Assembly: GCF_037176765.1 (NCBI RefSeq)
Contig: NC_090025.1
Coordinates: 175,568,040 to 175,632,039, forward strand
DNA from: Anolis sagrei
Lineage: Eukaryota > Chordata > Lepidosauria > Squamata > Anolidae
DNA: 64,000 nucleotides
Direction: 5' to 3'
In this document: in pieces, positions 34,276-45,196 of the stretch
Position numbering within the stretch: the first letter of the stretch is position 1
Layout: every line of letters starts with the position of its first letter
Made by a program: the position numbers and the translations under genes
Notes under the pieces: model-generated
Databases searched by the model: none
What the model was told of the DNA's origin: nothing
The model's input: only the letters and a program-made list of their open reading frames with translations

Positions 34276-34765
34276 TAGTCATGTGTATTTGGAGCTTACC
34301 TTCATCCATTTCATCTCCGGGGTCCCAATCCATTTCATCTGAACCTTCCGAAATCGAGAGGTCAGATTTACATTTTTTGTTTTTGGGACCAAAATATCTG
34401 TTTTCTTTCAGTCCCATTATTGGGGGGGGGGGGTTCACCCATAGGCCCAAAGCACCCGGGCCTATGGGTGCAGGCTTTGAGCCTATGTGCCCAGGCCTGG
34501 CAGGACCTGCAGCAGAGCACTGAGTAAGGAGAACTTCTTACTCAGCGCTTGATTGCAGGCCCTGCCACGACCCAGCACTTTGGGCCTACAAGTGTAGAAA
34601 TAGATCCGAAAAGCAGGCTTAGAGCCAGTACCAGCTCCTGTCTGTCTTTAATTTCGAGTCCATTTTTATTCCAGGAAGGGCCTTCCCATTTCGTGCCATT
34701 CAAATAATTGGAACAAAACAGAAACACAAATCCAACAGTTGAGACAAATTTCGGGCCCATGACTA
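34276..34765. mobile_element. non-autonomous hAT element with palindromic core
   Basis: 490 bp, ends TAGTCATG and CATGACTA (8-bp perfect inverted ends), flanked by an exact 8-bp duplication GTGTGTAG (34268-34275 and 34766-34773). The centre holds a 14-base G run (about 34425-34438), CCCGGGCCTATGGGTGCAGG with mirrored GGGCC/CAGGCC blocks, and a hairpin ACTGAGTAAG...CTTACTCAG near 34518-34545. No transposase. Inside FAM180A intron 1. Confidence 0.85.
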
Positions 34766-34773
34766 GTGTGTAG

Positions 34774-35290
34774 TAGCTTTAATGCAGAGCTAATTTTAAC
34801 ATTTTTACAAAATTAGATGCCTCCAGCATTATGCTTTCCCTATGAAACAGGGAAGGAGTGAATGATCATGGCCGCTGTTGACCAAAATCACTGTCAACTT
34901 GGGAAATTGAAGACAGGGTATATTAAGGACAGATGTCTGCAGCAATCAATATTCTGCGTTCTCTATGGAACAAGGACTGTGCAGTCAGTGACATTTAAGA
35001 AAAGATGATCACATGCAAACAGCGAAGGCAGATAATTATTATTAAAATTGGGGGTTCATTAACATGGTAGATATTCTGGGCGTTGCTTATGTGTCAGTCT
35101 TCACCAGAATTGCTGAGATGTGAAATAAAGTTAATTTCAGGGCTTTGTGTCTCCAGAATCAGGATGAGACTCTTTTTCCTAAGGGTATCCCTAGCCCAGA
35201 GTCTGGAACATTATTTTTCAAAAAATAATGTGTTAGGTATTGCTCAGTACTTTAATGTAACAAACAAATATAATGGACAATAATGTTCCT

Positions 35291-35325
<35 letters not shown>

Positions 35326-36237
35326 ATTATTATTATTATTATTATTACAGTAACATATAATAGATAATAGTAATCATAACAAACATTATTTTTCATGAGT
35401 ATGTTATTATTATTTTTCAAATACACTTCCAACACAAATCTTCAAATGATCCTAGAGAACAGTGATTTTGTAATAATGACTAGGCATGACTTGAGACACT
35501 AAAACAATAATGATGTGGCCATTTGTTATTTCACAAAAAGAACATTGCTATGTCCTTTTTACCACACAGCCATGTATAGCATTGTTACAAGAAACATCAT
35601 TACTTGTGACATGTTACTTTCAGGCTCTCTGAATATCTGCTGCTGGGGAACAATAATAAGTGTATTTGAGAGATTTCCAAAGAAGTTTAGTTGGTCACTA
35701 TGGGAGTCTAGATGCTATACTCTCTTATATCTTTAACCTTGGTTTGCTGAAAATTTTCGTTTCTTCCCCTTAGCTACTACTCCTTGAATTTCTCCTTTGA
35801 TTCCAAAGCACACATAATACTAGATGGGCTGTTCATGATTCTTAATTATGAATGTTTGCCTCCTCCTGAATACTAAGCCTGGGATTCAGATTTCATTGCA
35901 ATTCAAAGCCAGAGGTGAACCTTCCAGCTTCTCAAATATTTCCTTGCTAACTCTGCCCTCCTGTCAGCCCAAGTCATTTTCACATTTGCCACATTTTCTA
36001 CAGTTTAATTGCTGTCTGTAAAACACCAGCTCGTGTGCTATAGAATTCAAGATTCAAAACACCTAGAACTGGAATATTCATAAAGAGTTTTTTTTTTCCT
36101 GATGCTAGGAAAAGGATCTTGGCTTGCCTAAATACATGATGATCTTTTCCACAGTTATGCCTTGTAAAAAATAAACAAATCACGCCCAGCAAAGCTTGGC
36201 ATTCAGCAAAATTCCATAGACTAGCTATTATTCTGAG
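34774..36237. other. FAM180A intron 1, mostly unrecognised
   Basis: Intronic. Holds the (TTG)n(TTA)n microsatellite at 35290-35347 and nothing else I can name. Confidence 0.4.
35290..35347. repeat. (TTG)n-(TTA)n compound microsatellite
   Basis: About 12 TTG units followed by about 8 TTA units. Confidence 0.95.
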
Positions 36238-36312
36238 TCATAAACCGCAATGAGTCGCCGCACAGGCTGAGATATTAGCGGTATACAAGTGTACTAAATA
36301 AATAAATAAATA
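36238..36312 (+). mobile_element. solo L2-type tail with (AAATA)n
   Basis: CATAAACCGCAATGAGTCGCC, GAGATATTAGCGGTATACAA, then AAATA repeats: the last about 60 bases of the element at 19379. Either a very short truncated L2 copy or the tail of a SINE that uses it. Confidence 0.75.
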
Positions 36313-37079
36313 ACATAATTCTTCCTTTTCATTTATGAGACTAATTTTAATTTCTTTCCAGGTGGAGAAATAATAAATAAATGGTTCCACCTGCTGCAAC
36401 CTGGGCTGAACTCAGTCTCCTCTTCTGAAACACAGATATTATAACAGCAACCATTTCAAAAGGCACGAGCCTTTGGCAGGGTCTTTTGGGTTCACTGCCA
36501 ATGACTCGCCTCCTGTAAGAGGAAAATAGCAGAGAACATTGGCTGAAGTGATGTGGGTATAAGGAGAAAATACTTGGCCTCTTGTCTATAGGTTAGCTAT
36601 ATATAATGTTTCTGAGTAAGGAGTTTGGTAGTGTTGAGTTTTTCTGTCCTTCCAAGAGTGGCTGGAAAATGGCACACCCTAATTTCCATGGTGGTGGGAT
36701 ACTAACAGAATTAAAATGCCCATGAACGTGAGAGTTTCCACCAGCACTGTATGAATTCCTTACAGTTCCTTACAGTCATTACTTCTTCTGCTTCCCTGCT
36801 GGCTATTTTGGGATTTTGGATGTTCCAGCTTCAGCCTACTCTTCAAATTAGAGCTATGCCTGAATTTGAGAAATACTTGAGGTGATATTCTCTCTCATTT
36901 CAGTCTCAATTTCTGTCTCAAGTCTGCAACAATCAGTCAATCATCAGAAAACCACCAAGTGCTTATACTGTGATAATTTATCCAATAGCCTTTCTGAGAC
37001 CGTATAAGGGAAGAGTCAAGATGTCCCATTTATTGATAGAGTGAGGCTGCAGGGCCACTGCAAAAGTGGAAAAACCACC
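36313..37079. other. FAM180A intron 1, no feature recognised
   Basis: Intronic sequence without a repeat I can name. Confidence 0.4.
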
Positions 37080-37272
37080 AATAAAAAGCAATATTTTTTT
37101 CCTGAGGGGGAAATGTCTCCCAATGCATCTCTAGGTCTTCATCTAACCCCATTGGCAGTTAATAACAAAGTTGCCCTGGAGGATCAAAAGATTCCTACAG
37201 AGACCATATTAATCGATTTTGAAAATAATCATATTCACAAAAGTTAAACCCACAGATGTGGAGAGCTGACTG
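37080..37272. mobile_element. Tc1/mariner-type non-autonomous remnant
   Basis: Right end AACCCACAGATGTGGAGAGC-TGACTG followed by TA; reverse complement matches the left end of the element at 21402. The left end is uncertain. Confidence 0.45.
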
Positions 37273-37342
37273 TATTTATTTAATGCTTGACCCAAGATGA
37301 CACTTTTCATTTTAAATCCTCTCTTCATAATTCCATCTAGAG

Positions 37343-37851
37343 TTTGTTGTTGTTCATTCATTCAGTTGTTTCCAACTCTTCGTGACCTCATGGACAAGTC
37401 CATGCCAGAGCTCCCTGTTGGCCATCACCACCCCCAGCTCCTTCAAAGTCAATCCAGTCACTTCAAGGATCCCATCCATCCATCTAGCCCTTGGTCGCCC
37501 CCTCTTCATTTTTCCTTCCATTTTCCCCAGCATAAGTATCTTTTCCAAGCTTTCCTTTCTTCTCATGATGTGGCCAAAGTACTTCATCTTTGCCTTTACT
37601 ATCCTTCCCTCCAATGAGCAGTCAGGCTTTATTTCCTGAAATATGGACTGGTTGGATCTTCTGATGGTCCAAGGCACTCTCAGAACATTCCTCCAACACC
37701 ACAGTTCAAAAGCATCTATCTTCCTTTGCTCGGCCTTCCCTATTGTCTAGCTCTCACATCTGTAGGTGACTATGGGGAATACCATTGCTTTAACTATGAG
37801 GATATTTGTTGCCAGTGTGATGTCTCTACTCTTCACTATTTTATCGAGAGT
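37343..37851 (-). mobile_element. BovB LINE 3' fragment
   Basis: Minus strand: from TCTCGATAAAATAGTGAAG to the AAC-type tail. The readable part (37354-37677) includes RRSNQSIFQEIKPDCSLEG, KYFGHIMRRKESLEK, RGRPRARWMDGILEVTGLTL. 5'-truncated; older than the two large copies. Antisense to FAM180A in intron 1. Confidence 0.92.
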
Positions 37852-40041
37852 ACACTTGTCCAATCAATTGTTGAATTAACATATAAGGACATCCAACTGA
37901 TGTAATGGTTCCATGCTGGACAGGATTCCTAATAAGATTTAGGCCATTGCCTGCTGACTACTGGTGGACAATGGATTCAGATCTCAAAGGATCAGACAGG
38001 GAACAAAACTGGTGAGGAATAGGCTGCAGCCTCATATTTTGGGAATTGCGGGGGGGGGGGGTATAAAACAATTTAAATGAGAGCTGTCTACACTCAGTGA
38101 CTTCAAAATACTGCTGCGCTTTGGCAGAGGAGATGTGTACAAAGTACAATGGAGTGACTCAAATTCTGAGCATATTATAGCAAATCCACTTGTGCATTTA
38201 TGAATCCCCAAAGCATTTACCTTTCTCTGTCCTCTCCCATCCGATTTAGCATGGATTTAGCATAAAAGGGAGGCCTATTTTCTTGCCTTTAGCAAAGCAG
38301 AATTTTGGTCCTCCTGACTTTTCTTTTCAAAATGACTATGTTTAACTTTTTTAAGAAATACCTTTCTGCTGGAGGCAGCTCATGTTCTGATGTATCCATT
38401 TTTGTCTCAGTGGTCCATGGTCTCTTAAAGGCTGGGAACCGCTGCCTTAAAGGGGACAGTCACCCATTCTTTCCCCTCTAAATCTGATCAAGTGGTTAGT
38501 GTTGACATGGTGTGAACTGTAGTCCAAAACTTGGAGGAGGGAGCAACTTTTAACCTCTGCTTTAATTGCTGCCCTGTTCAGTCAGAACAGACACTACTTG
38601 GCTAGATGAACAACTCTAGGACATCTTCTTCCATATCACATGCTTTCCTGCCTATAAGGTTATATTCACTTCAGTGAGATTAATCTAAAACTACATTTTG
38701 ATATTTTAGAACCAGTTGAATTGAAATCCAGCCTTACAATGGATTAGGAATCTTCTGTCTCCAAGCAGTGATCATTACTGTGCATGATGCAAATCAGATC
38801 CATCATTAAAATAAATTAGAGCATCTCAAGTTGAAATAAATGTTTTACATACACTCCTCTAGGGGGAAAAGGGGGTAGCAAATTACATTAATATTTCCAT
38901 ACTCTTCTTTGATACTGAACCAGTATTTTGTGTTCTGAGGTGGCATCAGAGAAAGCTGAATCAGCAGAAAATTTTCTTCATGAATTCATAATCATCAAAT
39001 GGAAGATTGCCTGCATACGATTTCCCATTTCTATCTTCGTTTTTCCTGCTCAATTTATTAGCCAGTATAATTGGAGAGTAATGAGGCAAAATCAAACCAG
39101 GAATCAAGTGTATACAGATAGAAAACAGCAAGGAAGTAGAAGTGTTTCATGCCATGGCTTGAATCCTATAAACTTTTCAGAGAATTATTAAACCCAAGAG
39201 TTGTAGAGGGAAAATATATTTAATGTAATACAGAAAGAGAGACAGCATGATAATGATAAAATGATATAAACACTAACCTACTAACAATCTAAATGAAAAT
39301 TGTAGAACTTTCTTTGTCGAGATTAACAACAAATAATTTAAGAAAAGATTTAATGTGAAATAATCTGTTATAAAAAAGATACATTTCCATTGAAGAAAAA
39401 CTGGAAAACAATATATGAAGAACAGGAGACAATATGAGAAGACATAATGAGATACAACCAATGGACTTAAAATTAAAATTGTTAGAATCCTCAATATTCT
39501 ATGAAATATGTGTTAAAGAAATAGATATGAATACTTAGTTGTAACAATGATAATTTTGTAAAAGAACTCCCCATACCCGAACAACCCTCACCCTCTTTGT
39601 TTTCTCCTTGCGACATATTAGACATTTGTAAGGATGCAACTAACCAATAACTAATCTATTCTCCATCAATTTTTCCTGTTCCTTCCCTTGTCCCCCCATC
39701 CCCCACTTTCCTAGTAAATATTTAATAAAAATTATTTGGAATATACGTAGATATATGTGTGTGTTAGGATCAATGTGGTGCTCAGCCAACTCACAGCGGT
39801 ACTTTGAGTAATTCATCATGGACCCCAGAATAGAGAGGGTAAGGGTAAGTCTGAGCCCCATCCCTTAAAATGATCTGAGAGAATGGGATCACAAACACTT
39901 CTATATAGTTGAGTTTCCTCAGACATTATCAGTTGGAAGTGTAGCACTGATTTGAGATTAAGCTACACTAAACAGACTGAGGGAACTTGTACATGCACAT
40001 CATGTTTGTAAGAGTGTTCCTGTTTAATGAAAACTGGATGA
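37852..40041. other. FAM180A intron 1, mostly unrecognised
   Basis: 2.2 kb. An 11-base G run near 38049 and a hAT-like end (GGCTGGGAACCGCTG) at 38430-38445 are the only marks I see. Confidence 0.4.
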
Positions 40042-40043
40042 TA

Positions 40044-40330
40044 CAAGTTGAGTAATACTTATCCAGAATGTATGAAACCTGAACTGTATTTGCATATTTG
40101 CATATAGTAAGATATCTTGAAGATGGGACCCAAGTCTAAACAACATTAATGAATGTCTCATACATGCCTTATAACCATAATCTGAACATCACTATATACA
40201 AAATATTTGTATTAATTTTTTTCATGAAACAACATTTTTGTGCATTGAACCACCAGAAAGCAAAGGCTTTACTATCTCAGCCACACATGTGTGGATATTG
40301 GAACATTTCAGTTAAGGGGTGCTCAACCTG
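40044..40330. mobile_element. Tigger-like MITE, both ends present
   Basis: TA-CAAGTTGAG at the left and CTCAACCTG-TA at the right, with TA duplications at 40042-40043 and 40331-40332. Shares AAGATGGGACCCAAGTCTAA with 50495. About 287 bp, no transposase. Confidence 0.8.
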
Positions 40331-40332
40331 TA

Positions 40333-41949
40333 TTCAATGAGAGAAGTAATTTGCCATCCACTGCAAGTACCTGCAAGGAGGCACAATGAATAACTATTTG
40401 CCTGTCAATGTTGAGCCACCATCCAACACCTTCCAACACCTCTTCAAGTCACACTCTTTAGGTCTTAGAGAAAAACAATGGAATAATGTTATGATAGGGC
40501 TACCTTACGTCAGAGTTGACCTGATTGTATGCCAGTGTAATAAATGACAAGCCCCCACCCCCCAAGGAAAAAAATGGGAGGGTGAGCTGTGTATGTGCTT
40601 GCATTAGAAAATGCAACCTCTGAGAAAGTAGAACTGCAACTATAGGGCCCCAAAGGATTCTAGCTCACATCTCCTGGATCAGGATAGCAGAGGGAGGGGA
40701 GCAGGCATTGAATAGGGCTGTACAACTTCTGGAGTAAAGGTTCAATATCAGACCATTCTGGGTTGTGTTATTCTGCTGCCACAACCAAGTTTCACACATT
40801 TCATGACACAGCAGGGAAGAGGACCAGGGATTGTGATAATCAACAGCAAATGCATGCAGTCATATGTGTTCCATTCCTATTTTAAAGACTGGTTTTGAGA
40901 ACTCCTGCACTGAGTTATATAAATTACTAGAGAACCAGTGTGTTCTAGATGTTCTTAGATGTCCCTCTGGGAAAACTATATGCAAACTTTTTCTCATCAG
41001 CAAAGCACTGGATGACTTTGAGACTCATTTCATCCAAGACATCGTCAGAGCTGCCAAGACTGCAGTATTACAAAGTAAAGGATTCACAAGGGAAGGACTT
41101 AACCATGTCCACCGCTGGTGAGATAAAAATCTGGCAATGGGGCAGTGTCCCATCCAAGTACTAACCAGGGCTGATCACACTTAGTGTCTAAGATTTGGCA
41201 AATTTTGGGATATTTGAGCATTTGCTGCTGTTTTAGTCTGAGGACCTTATAGCCAGTAGTAACAGATATCAGCTGTGTAGTTTATATGGATGTATGTCCA
41301 AGGTTTATAGAAGTATTCAAGGTGCTGAAAGTGGGATAGATTTCAGCACCTTGGATAGCTTAGGAAACTAACAGCAAAAATTCCCATGGCAATAAAAATC
41401 ACTGACAAAGACATTATGGCTTACATTTTGTGGAATGGAAACTACTTTATTAAATGTGCCAGAATAGTTATAGTTTCACAACAGCTTGGCATATCTGCCC
41501 TTTGGGAATATGTGCTCCTGGATGTATATGGGTTTGTTTTTCAGGGAAGGGTGCTCTGAAAAGTTATTAATTTGCTCATTGTTGTCTGGATCCCTTATGG
41601 CAGTTATTTAGCAAATAAACATTGTAACTGCTGTGTGATTGAAGTTTTAATTACCAAGCAATTAGCATTCCACAGTTTTAGTGCAGAACAGTTGCATGTG
41701 GTTGGTGAAGCCCCAGGAGCATAAGGTGCACCATCTTAGGTACAGGAATGGAATACCAATGAGAGCAGATGCTTAAAAGAGATGCAGATCAAAGGATTGC
41801 ATTGCCACCCACCTTCCAGGGATGTTGTGATGCTAAAACAGGGAATAAGTTACTCCTCCATATATGACATCATGAACTCTTGGCTTTAAGGGCCCAGCTA
41901 AAGACTGGGTTAGGAAATTAAATTAAAAAAATGAAATCTCCCTTCCAAG
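40333..41949. other. FAM180A intron 1, mostly unrecognised
   Basis: 1.6 kb. A decayed SINE-like stretch may lie near 40400-40550 (AAGTCACACTCTTTAGGTCT, GATAGGGCTACCTTACGTCA). An open frame at 40864-41121 has no recognisable motif. Confidence 0.35.
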
Positions 41950-42160
41950 ATATAGCTGATAGCACTTTAACTGCTAGAATGCCATCCCATGGAATCCTGA
42001 GATTTGGAGTTTGGTGAGGTAGTCAGAATTTTGAACTTTGAATCTCCTGAACTGTAGCACCAGATACTCTATGGCAGGGAAAAAATATGACCTCCTCAGA
42101 CTACAGATCCCAGAATTCCATAAGAACCACAGTTGTTAAAGTGACATCAGACTGATATAA
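41950..42160. mobile_element. palindromic MITE remnant
   Basis: AGCACTTTAACTGCTAGAATG, GGAATCCTGAGATTTGGAGT on one side; CTACAGATCCCAGAATTCCA, ACAGTTGTTAAAGTGACATC on the other. The two halves are imperfect mirror images. Same family as 9618 and 21170. Confidence 0.6.
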
Positions 42161-42165
42161 TTGCA

Positions 42166-42167
<2 letters not shown>

Positions 42168-42202
<35 letters not shown>
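42168..42202. repeat. (TG)n microsatellite
   Basis: About 16 TG units. Confidence 0.95.
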
Positions 42203-42204
<2 letters not shown>

Positions 42205-42599
42205 TTTCCAGTGTCTAGCCAGCTCACATCTATGGGGGTAAAGAGAAGGCTTTCCCCCATCACCTACATTTTCCTCCTATTTTCTCTCTCCTTAAACATA
42301 ATAGTGATGGGGTTCATAAGTATCTGATCCAAAGCCATGTAGACAAAGTGAGGGGTTTTGGATCCAGCAGATCCAAAGACTCTTCTAAAAACTGCCCTAG
42401 AGCATCCTGTTTGGGACCTTTGTGCTGGCAGGAACACAATGGATGTTGGATCTTCATCCAATGATCTTTTCACAAGCATATCTATTTCCCATAGGCAACC
42501 CGCATATTAGGATGCCTTGCCTTGATGGGGAAGTGGTTTCATATTCATAAAGTGGATATAAGTTTCATCCTACATTGTTCTCAGCCTTCAGCAGAGATT

Positions 42600-42664
42600 A
42601 GGATTACATGAAAGCATTATATGTGAAAAGTATCTAGAGGTTTAGTAAACTGCATGCTAAACAT
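42600..42664 (+). mobile_element. CR1 LINE fragment, left part of a split copy
   Basis: Decayed CR1 RT sequence ending GCTAAACAT. It continues at 44029 after the hAT insertion, sharing the CTAAACAT target duplication. Confidence 0.75.
42657..42664. repeat. 8-bp target-site duplication of hAT, left copy
   Basis: CTAAACAT, repeated exactly at 44021-44028. Confidence 0.9.
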
Positions 42665-42903
42665 TAGGCCTGTGCGGTTTCGTTCGTTAATTCGTTATTT
42701 CGTAATTAAATCGTTATTTTTACCATATCCGACGCGATTTCAAAACACATTTTCAAACCCGGAAGGGTTTAAAAATATCGAAACAGCAGCCCCATATATT
42801 TTACGAGCTTCAGCTCGTGTCGTTAATGGGATGGAGGCTGCTGAGTGCTGCTGGTGCCTGGGAGCCAATCCGGCGCTCCCAAGCACCCCAGCAGTGCACC
42901 GTG

Positions 42904-43752
42904 GCAGGAGCCGATTGGATGGCGCGCGCGCGCGCTCACCCTTACAACCGGCCTCCGCGCGCCATCCTCCTCCTCCTCCTCCTCCTCCTCCTCCTGACAC
43001 TTCCTGCAACACAGCTGGGAAGAGGAGGAGGAGGAGGAGGAGGAGGAGGAGGAGGAGGAGGAGGATGGCGCGCAGAGGCCGGTTGTAAGGGTGAGCGCGC
43101 GCGCGCCATCCAATCGGCTCCGGCTCCTGCGCCCTCCTCCTCCTCCTCCTCCTCCTGACACTTCCTGCAACACAGCTGGGAGGAGGAGGAGGAGGAGGAG
43201 GATGGCGCGCGGAGGCCGGTTGTAAGGGTGAGCGCGCGCGCGCGCCATCCAATCGGCTCCGGCTCCTGTGCCCTCCTCCTCCTCCTCCTCCTCCTCCTCC
43301 CAGCTGTGTTGCAGGAAGTGCCAGGAGGAGGAGGAGGAGGAGGAGGAGGAGGGCGCAGGAGCCGGAGCCGATTGGATGGCGCGCTCGCGCTCACCCTTAC
43401 AACCGGCCTCCGCGCGCCATCCTCCTCCTCCTCCTCCTCCTCCTCCTGACACTTCCTGCAACACAGCTGGGAGGAGGAGGAGGAGGAGGAGGAGGAGGAG
43501 GAGGATGGCGCGCGGAGGCCGGTTGTAAGGGTGAGCGCGCGCGCGCCATCCAATCGGCTCCGGCTCCTGCGCCCTCCTCCTCCTCCACCTGACACTTCCT
43601 GCAACACAGCTGGGAGGAGGAGGAGGGCGCAGGAGCCGGAGCTGATTGGATGGCGCGCGGAGGCCGGTTGTAAGGGTGAGCGTGCGTGCGAGGAGGAGGA
43701 GGAGGAGGGCGCAGGAGCCGGAGCCGATTGGATGGCGCGCGGAGGCCGGTTG
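42904..43752. repeat. array of inverted GC-rich modules with (GGA)n/(TCC)n and (GC)n tracts
   Basis: Two modules alternate orientation. X is GCAGGAGCCGGAGCCGATTGG, a (GC)n run, then TCACCCTTACAACCGGCCTC. Y is GACACTTCCTGCAACACAGC. Order on the plus strand: X, (CCT)n, Y, (GGA)n, X', (CCT)n, Y, (GGA)n, X', (CCT)n, Y', (GGA)n, X, (CCT)n, Y, (GGA)n, X', (CCT)n, Y, (GGA)n, then partial X and X' pieces. (GC)n runs of 12-14 bases lie at 42922-42935, 43095-43106, 43232-43245 and 43535-43546. Long apparent frames here are only simple-repeat translation. Confidence 0.88.
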
Positions 43753-43870
43753 TGTGAGTTTTCAGGGCTGTATGTATGACCATGTTCCAGAAGCATTCTC
43801 TCCTGACATTTTGCCCACATCTATGGCAGGCATCCTCAGAGGTCTGTTGGAAACTAGGCAAATGGAGTTT
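43745..43870 (-). mobile_element. Penelope-like 3'/hammerhead-region fragment, reversed
   Basis: Reverse complement runs TTTCCAACAGACCTCTGAGG, ATGCCTGCCATAGATGTGGG, ATGTCAGGAGAGAATGCTTC, TGGAACATGGTCATA. It is the same unit as 45075-45196, more diverged in the hammerhead-like core. Confidence 0.65.
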
Positions 43871-44020
43871 AAAAAATGTTTTGTAAATATTTACAAAATT
43901 TCGTAAATAACAAAACATTTTTTTGGAAAGTTTTGTAAATATTTTAAATAACGAAACAAAAAAACACCCCAATTACAAATCGATTTTAGAAACAAATTTT
44001 TTCTTGATCAAACAGGCCTA

Positions 44021-44028
44021 CTAAACAT
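44021..44028. repeat. 8-bp target-site duplication of hAT, right copy
   Basis: CTAAACAT. Confidence 0.9.
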
Positions 44029-44420
44029 GAGTCAATGGTTTGATGATACGGGCAAAAATGCAATGCAATTCCAAGCTGTATTAACAGGAGTTCAAGTTTA
44101 CTGATCAAGAGAAGTAATACTGTCACTCTATTTTGCTTTGATCAGATGTCACCTAGAATACTGTTTCCAGTTCTGGGCACCATAGTTCAAAAAGAATGGT
44201 TGGAATTCACCAAGACAATTATGAATCTGTAGCCACCTTTAATCTGTAGTTTCATATTTGTCCTCCCACCCCTCACCCCTACTTACTGGACAACAGCCAT
44301 TGTGATTGATGGAGTTCTTTAACCAGCTTTTAAACAGAGATTGGATGATCATAACATCTAGGGTTGCCTTAGATGGCCCTTGTGGACCCTTCCAATGTTA
44401 TAACTCTATTATCATGTACT
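44029..44420 (+). mobile_element. CR1 LINE fragment, right part of the split copy
   Basis: GAGTCAATGGTTTGATGATAC continues the MSQ block, then TCACCTAGAATACTGTTTCC (LEYCFQ), 'GAGTTCTTTAACCAGCTTTT', and the 3' end TAACTCTATTATC near 44400-44415. Confidence 0.8.
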
Positions 44421-44899
44421 GATGGTAACAGCTTAATAGACTGACCCCTAAAATTAAACCAGACAGTGAAATGATAGAAGTGAGGCCAGAGTGGAGGACC
44501 TGGATGAACCCAGATGGTCTTAGAGGAACCCAGCAGAAGATCTATGGCAGCATCTGAAAGAACAGGTCAGCCCTAGAAGTAATGTGTTACAGTCACATAA
44601 TGAGCGAATAATATTCTTTCTGTAAAATAATGCAATTACTGTAATAACATTGTAATTTTTTTCATGCAATGAATAGCCTTTATTTGTTACTTTTTCTTAT
44701 TACTTTTGGAGTGGACAATGCTTTTAGGTATGCCGATTTTTTTTCAAGTGTTATACCATGTGCTTACTTTTTCAGATGGATTTCCTCCCAAAGAAAAGGA
44801 ACTAAAAACATTGAAATGAGTAGCATAGCATTTGCTAAAATATTGCATTATTTTAGCAAAATCTGGCTACCAGTATTAAAAAACTCTAAAATTATAACA
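44421..44899. other. FAM180A intron 1, no feature recognised
   Basis: AT-rich intronic sequence. Confidence 0.4.
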
Positions 44900-45196
44900 G
44901 CTAAACAACAGAGAGGAAAAAACCAGGCACAGATTAACAGCAACAGATTTTCCCAGACTCAGGCAGGCCTTCAAATGCTAATGAAGGTGATCAGCTAAAC
45001 ATTCACACCTAACTGCAGCAGGGAAGAGCTCCTTGCCCCACCCCAGCCATTCCACAGATATATAAACCCATTTTTCCTACTTCCAACAGACCTTCTCAAC
45101 CTCTGAGGATGCTTGCCATAGATGCAGGCGAAACGTCAGGAGAAATGCCTCTAGAACATGGCTCTATAGCCCGAAAAAACCCACAAGAACCTATTG
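44900..45196 (+). mobile_element. Penelope-like element terminal fragment with TATA box and hammerhead motif
   Basis: Contains TTCAAATGCTAATGAAGGTG, CATTCCACAGATATATAAAC (TATA near 45057-45065), then TTCCAACAGACC and the hammerhead-like motif at 45100-45140, ending GCCCGAAAAAACCCACAAG. This order (promoter, then ribozyme) fits the long terminal-type repeats of Penelope-like retroelements; no protein-coding part is present. Sense to FAM180A, in intron 1 and about 600 bp from exon 2. The family name is my best judgement. Confidence 0.6.
45100..45140 (+). ncRNA. minimal hammerhead-ribozyme-like motif
   Basis: CUGAGGA (45103-45109) fits the CUGANGA core. Stem II pairs GCUUGC (45111-45116) with GCAGGC (45124-45129), one G-U pair, around the loop CAUAGAU. 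GAAAC (45130-45134) completes the core, with ACGU (45133-45136) as a 2-bp palindromic stem III, C45137 as the cleavage-site base and AGG (45138-45140) pairing with CCU (45100-45102) as stem I. One extra U (45110) lies between core and stem II. A stem III this short would need dimerisation, as in reported Penelope-type hammerheads. Activity is inferred, not shown. Confidence 0.55.

Larger units (their letters stand above)
42665..44020. mobile_element. non-autonomous hAT element with GC-rich palindromic cargo
   Basis: 1356 bp. Perfect 9-bp inverted ends TAGGCCTGT and ACAGGCCTA, and an exact 8-bp duplication CTAAACAT on both sides. Subterminal sequences on both sides are AT-rich with TTTCGTTATTT and its mirror. 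No transposase. The interior (42904-43752) is an array of inverted GC-rich modules, and 43745-43870 is a reversed Penelope-like fragment. It sits in a CR1 and in FAM180A intron 1. Confidence 0.9.

Noticed and set aside
40864-41121. Possible missing exon of FAM180A in intron 1
   Set aside because: No signal or family motif; exons 30531-30606 and 45811-45911 join in phase and leave no gap.
42740-43972. Several long open frames on both strands rich in Arg, Pro, Ser, Glu and Gly
   Set aside because: They are translations of (GGA)n/(TCC)n and GC-rich inverted modules in a hAT element; both strands are open for the same reason.
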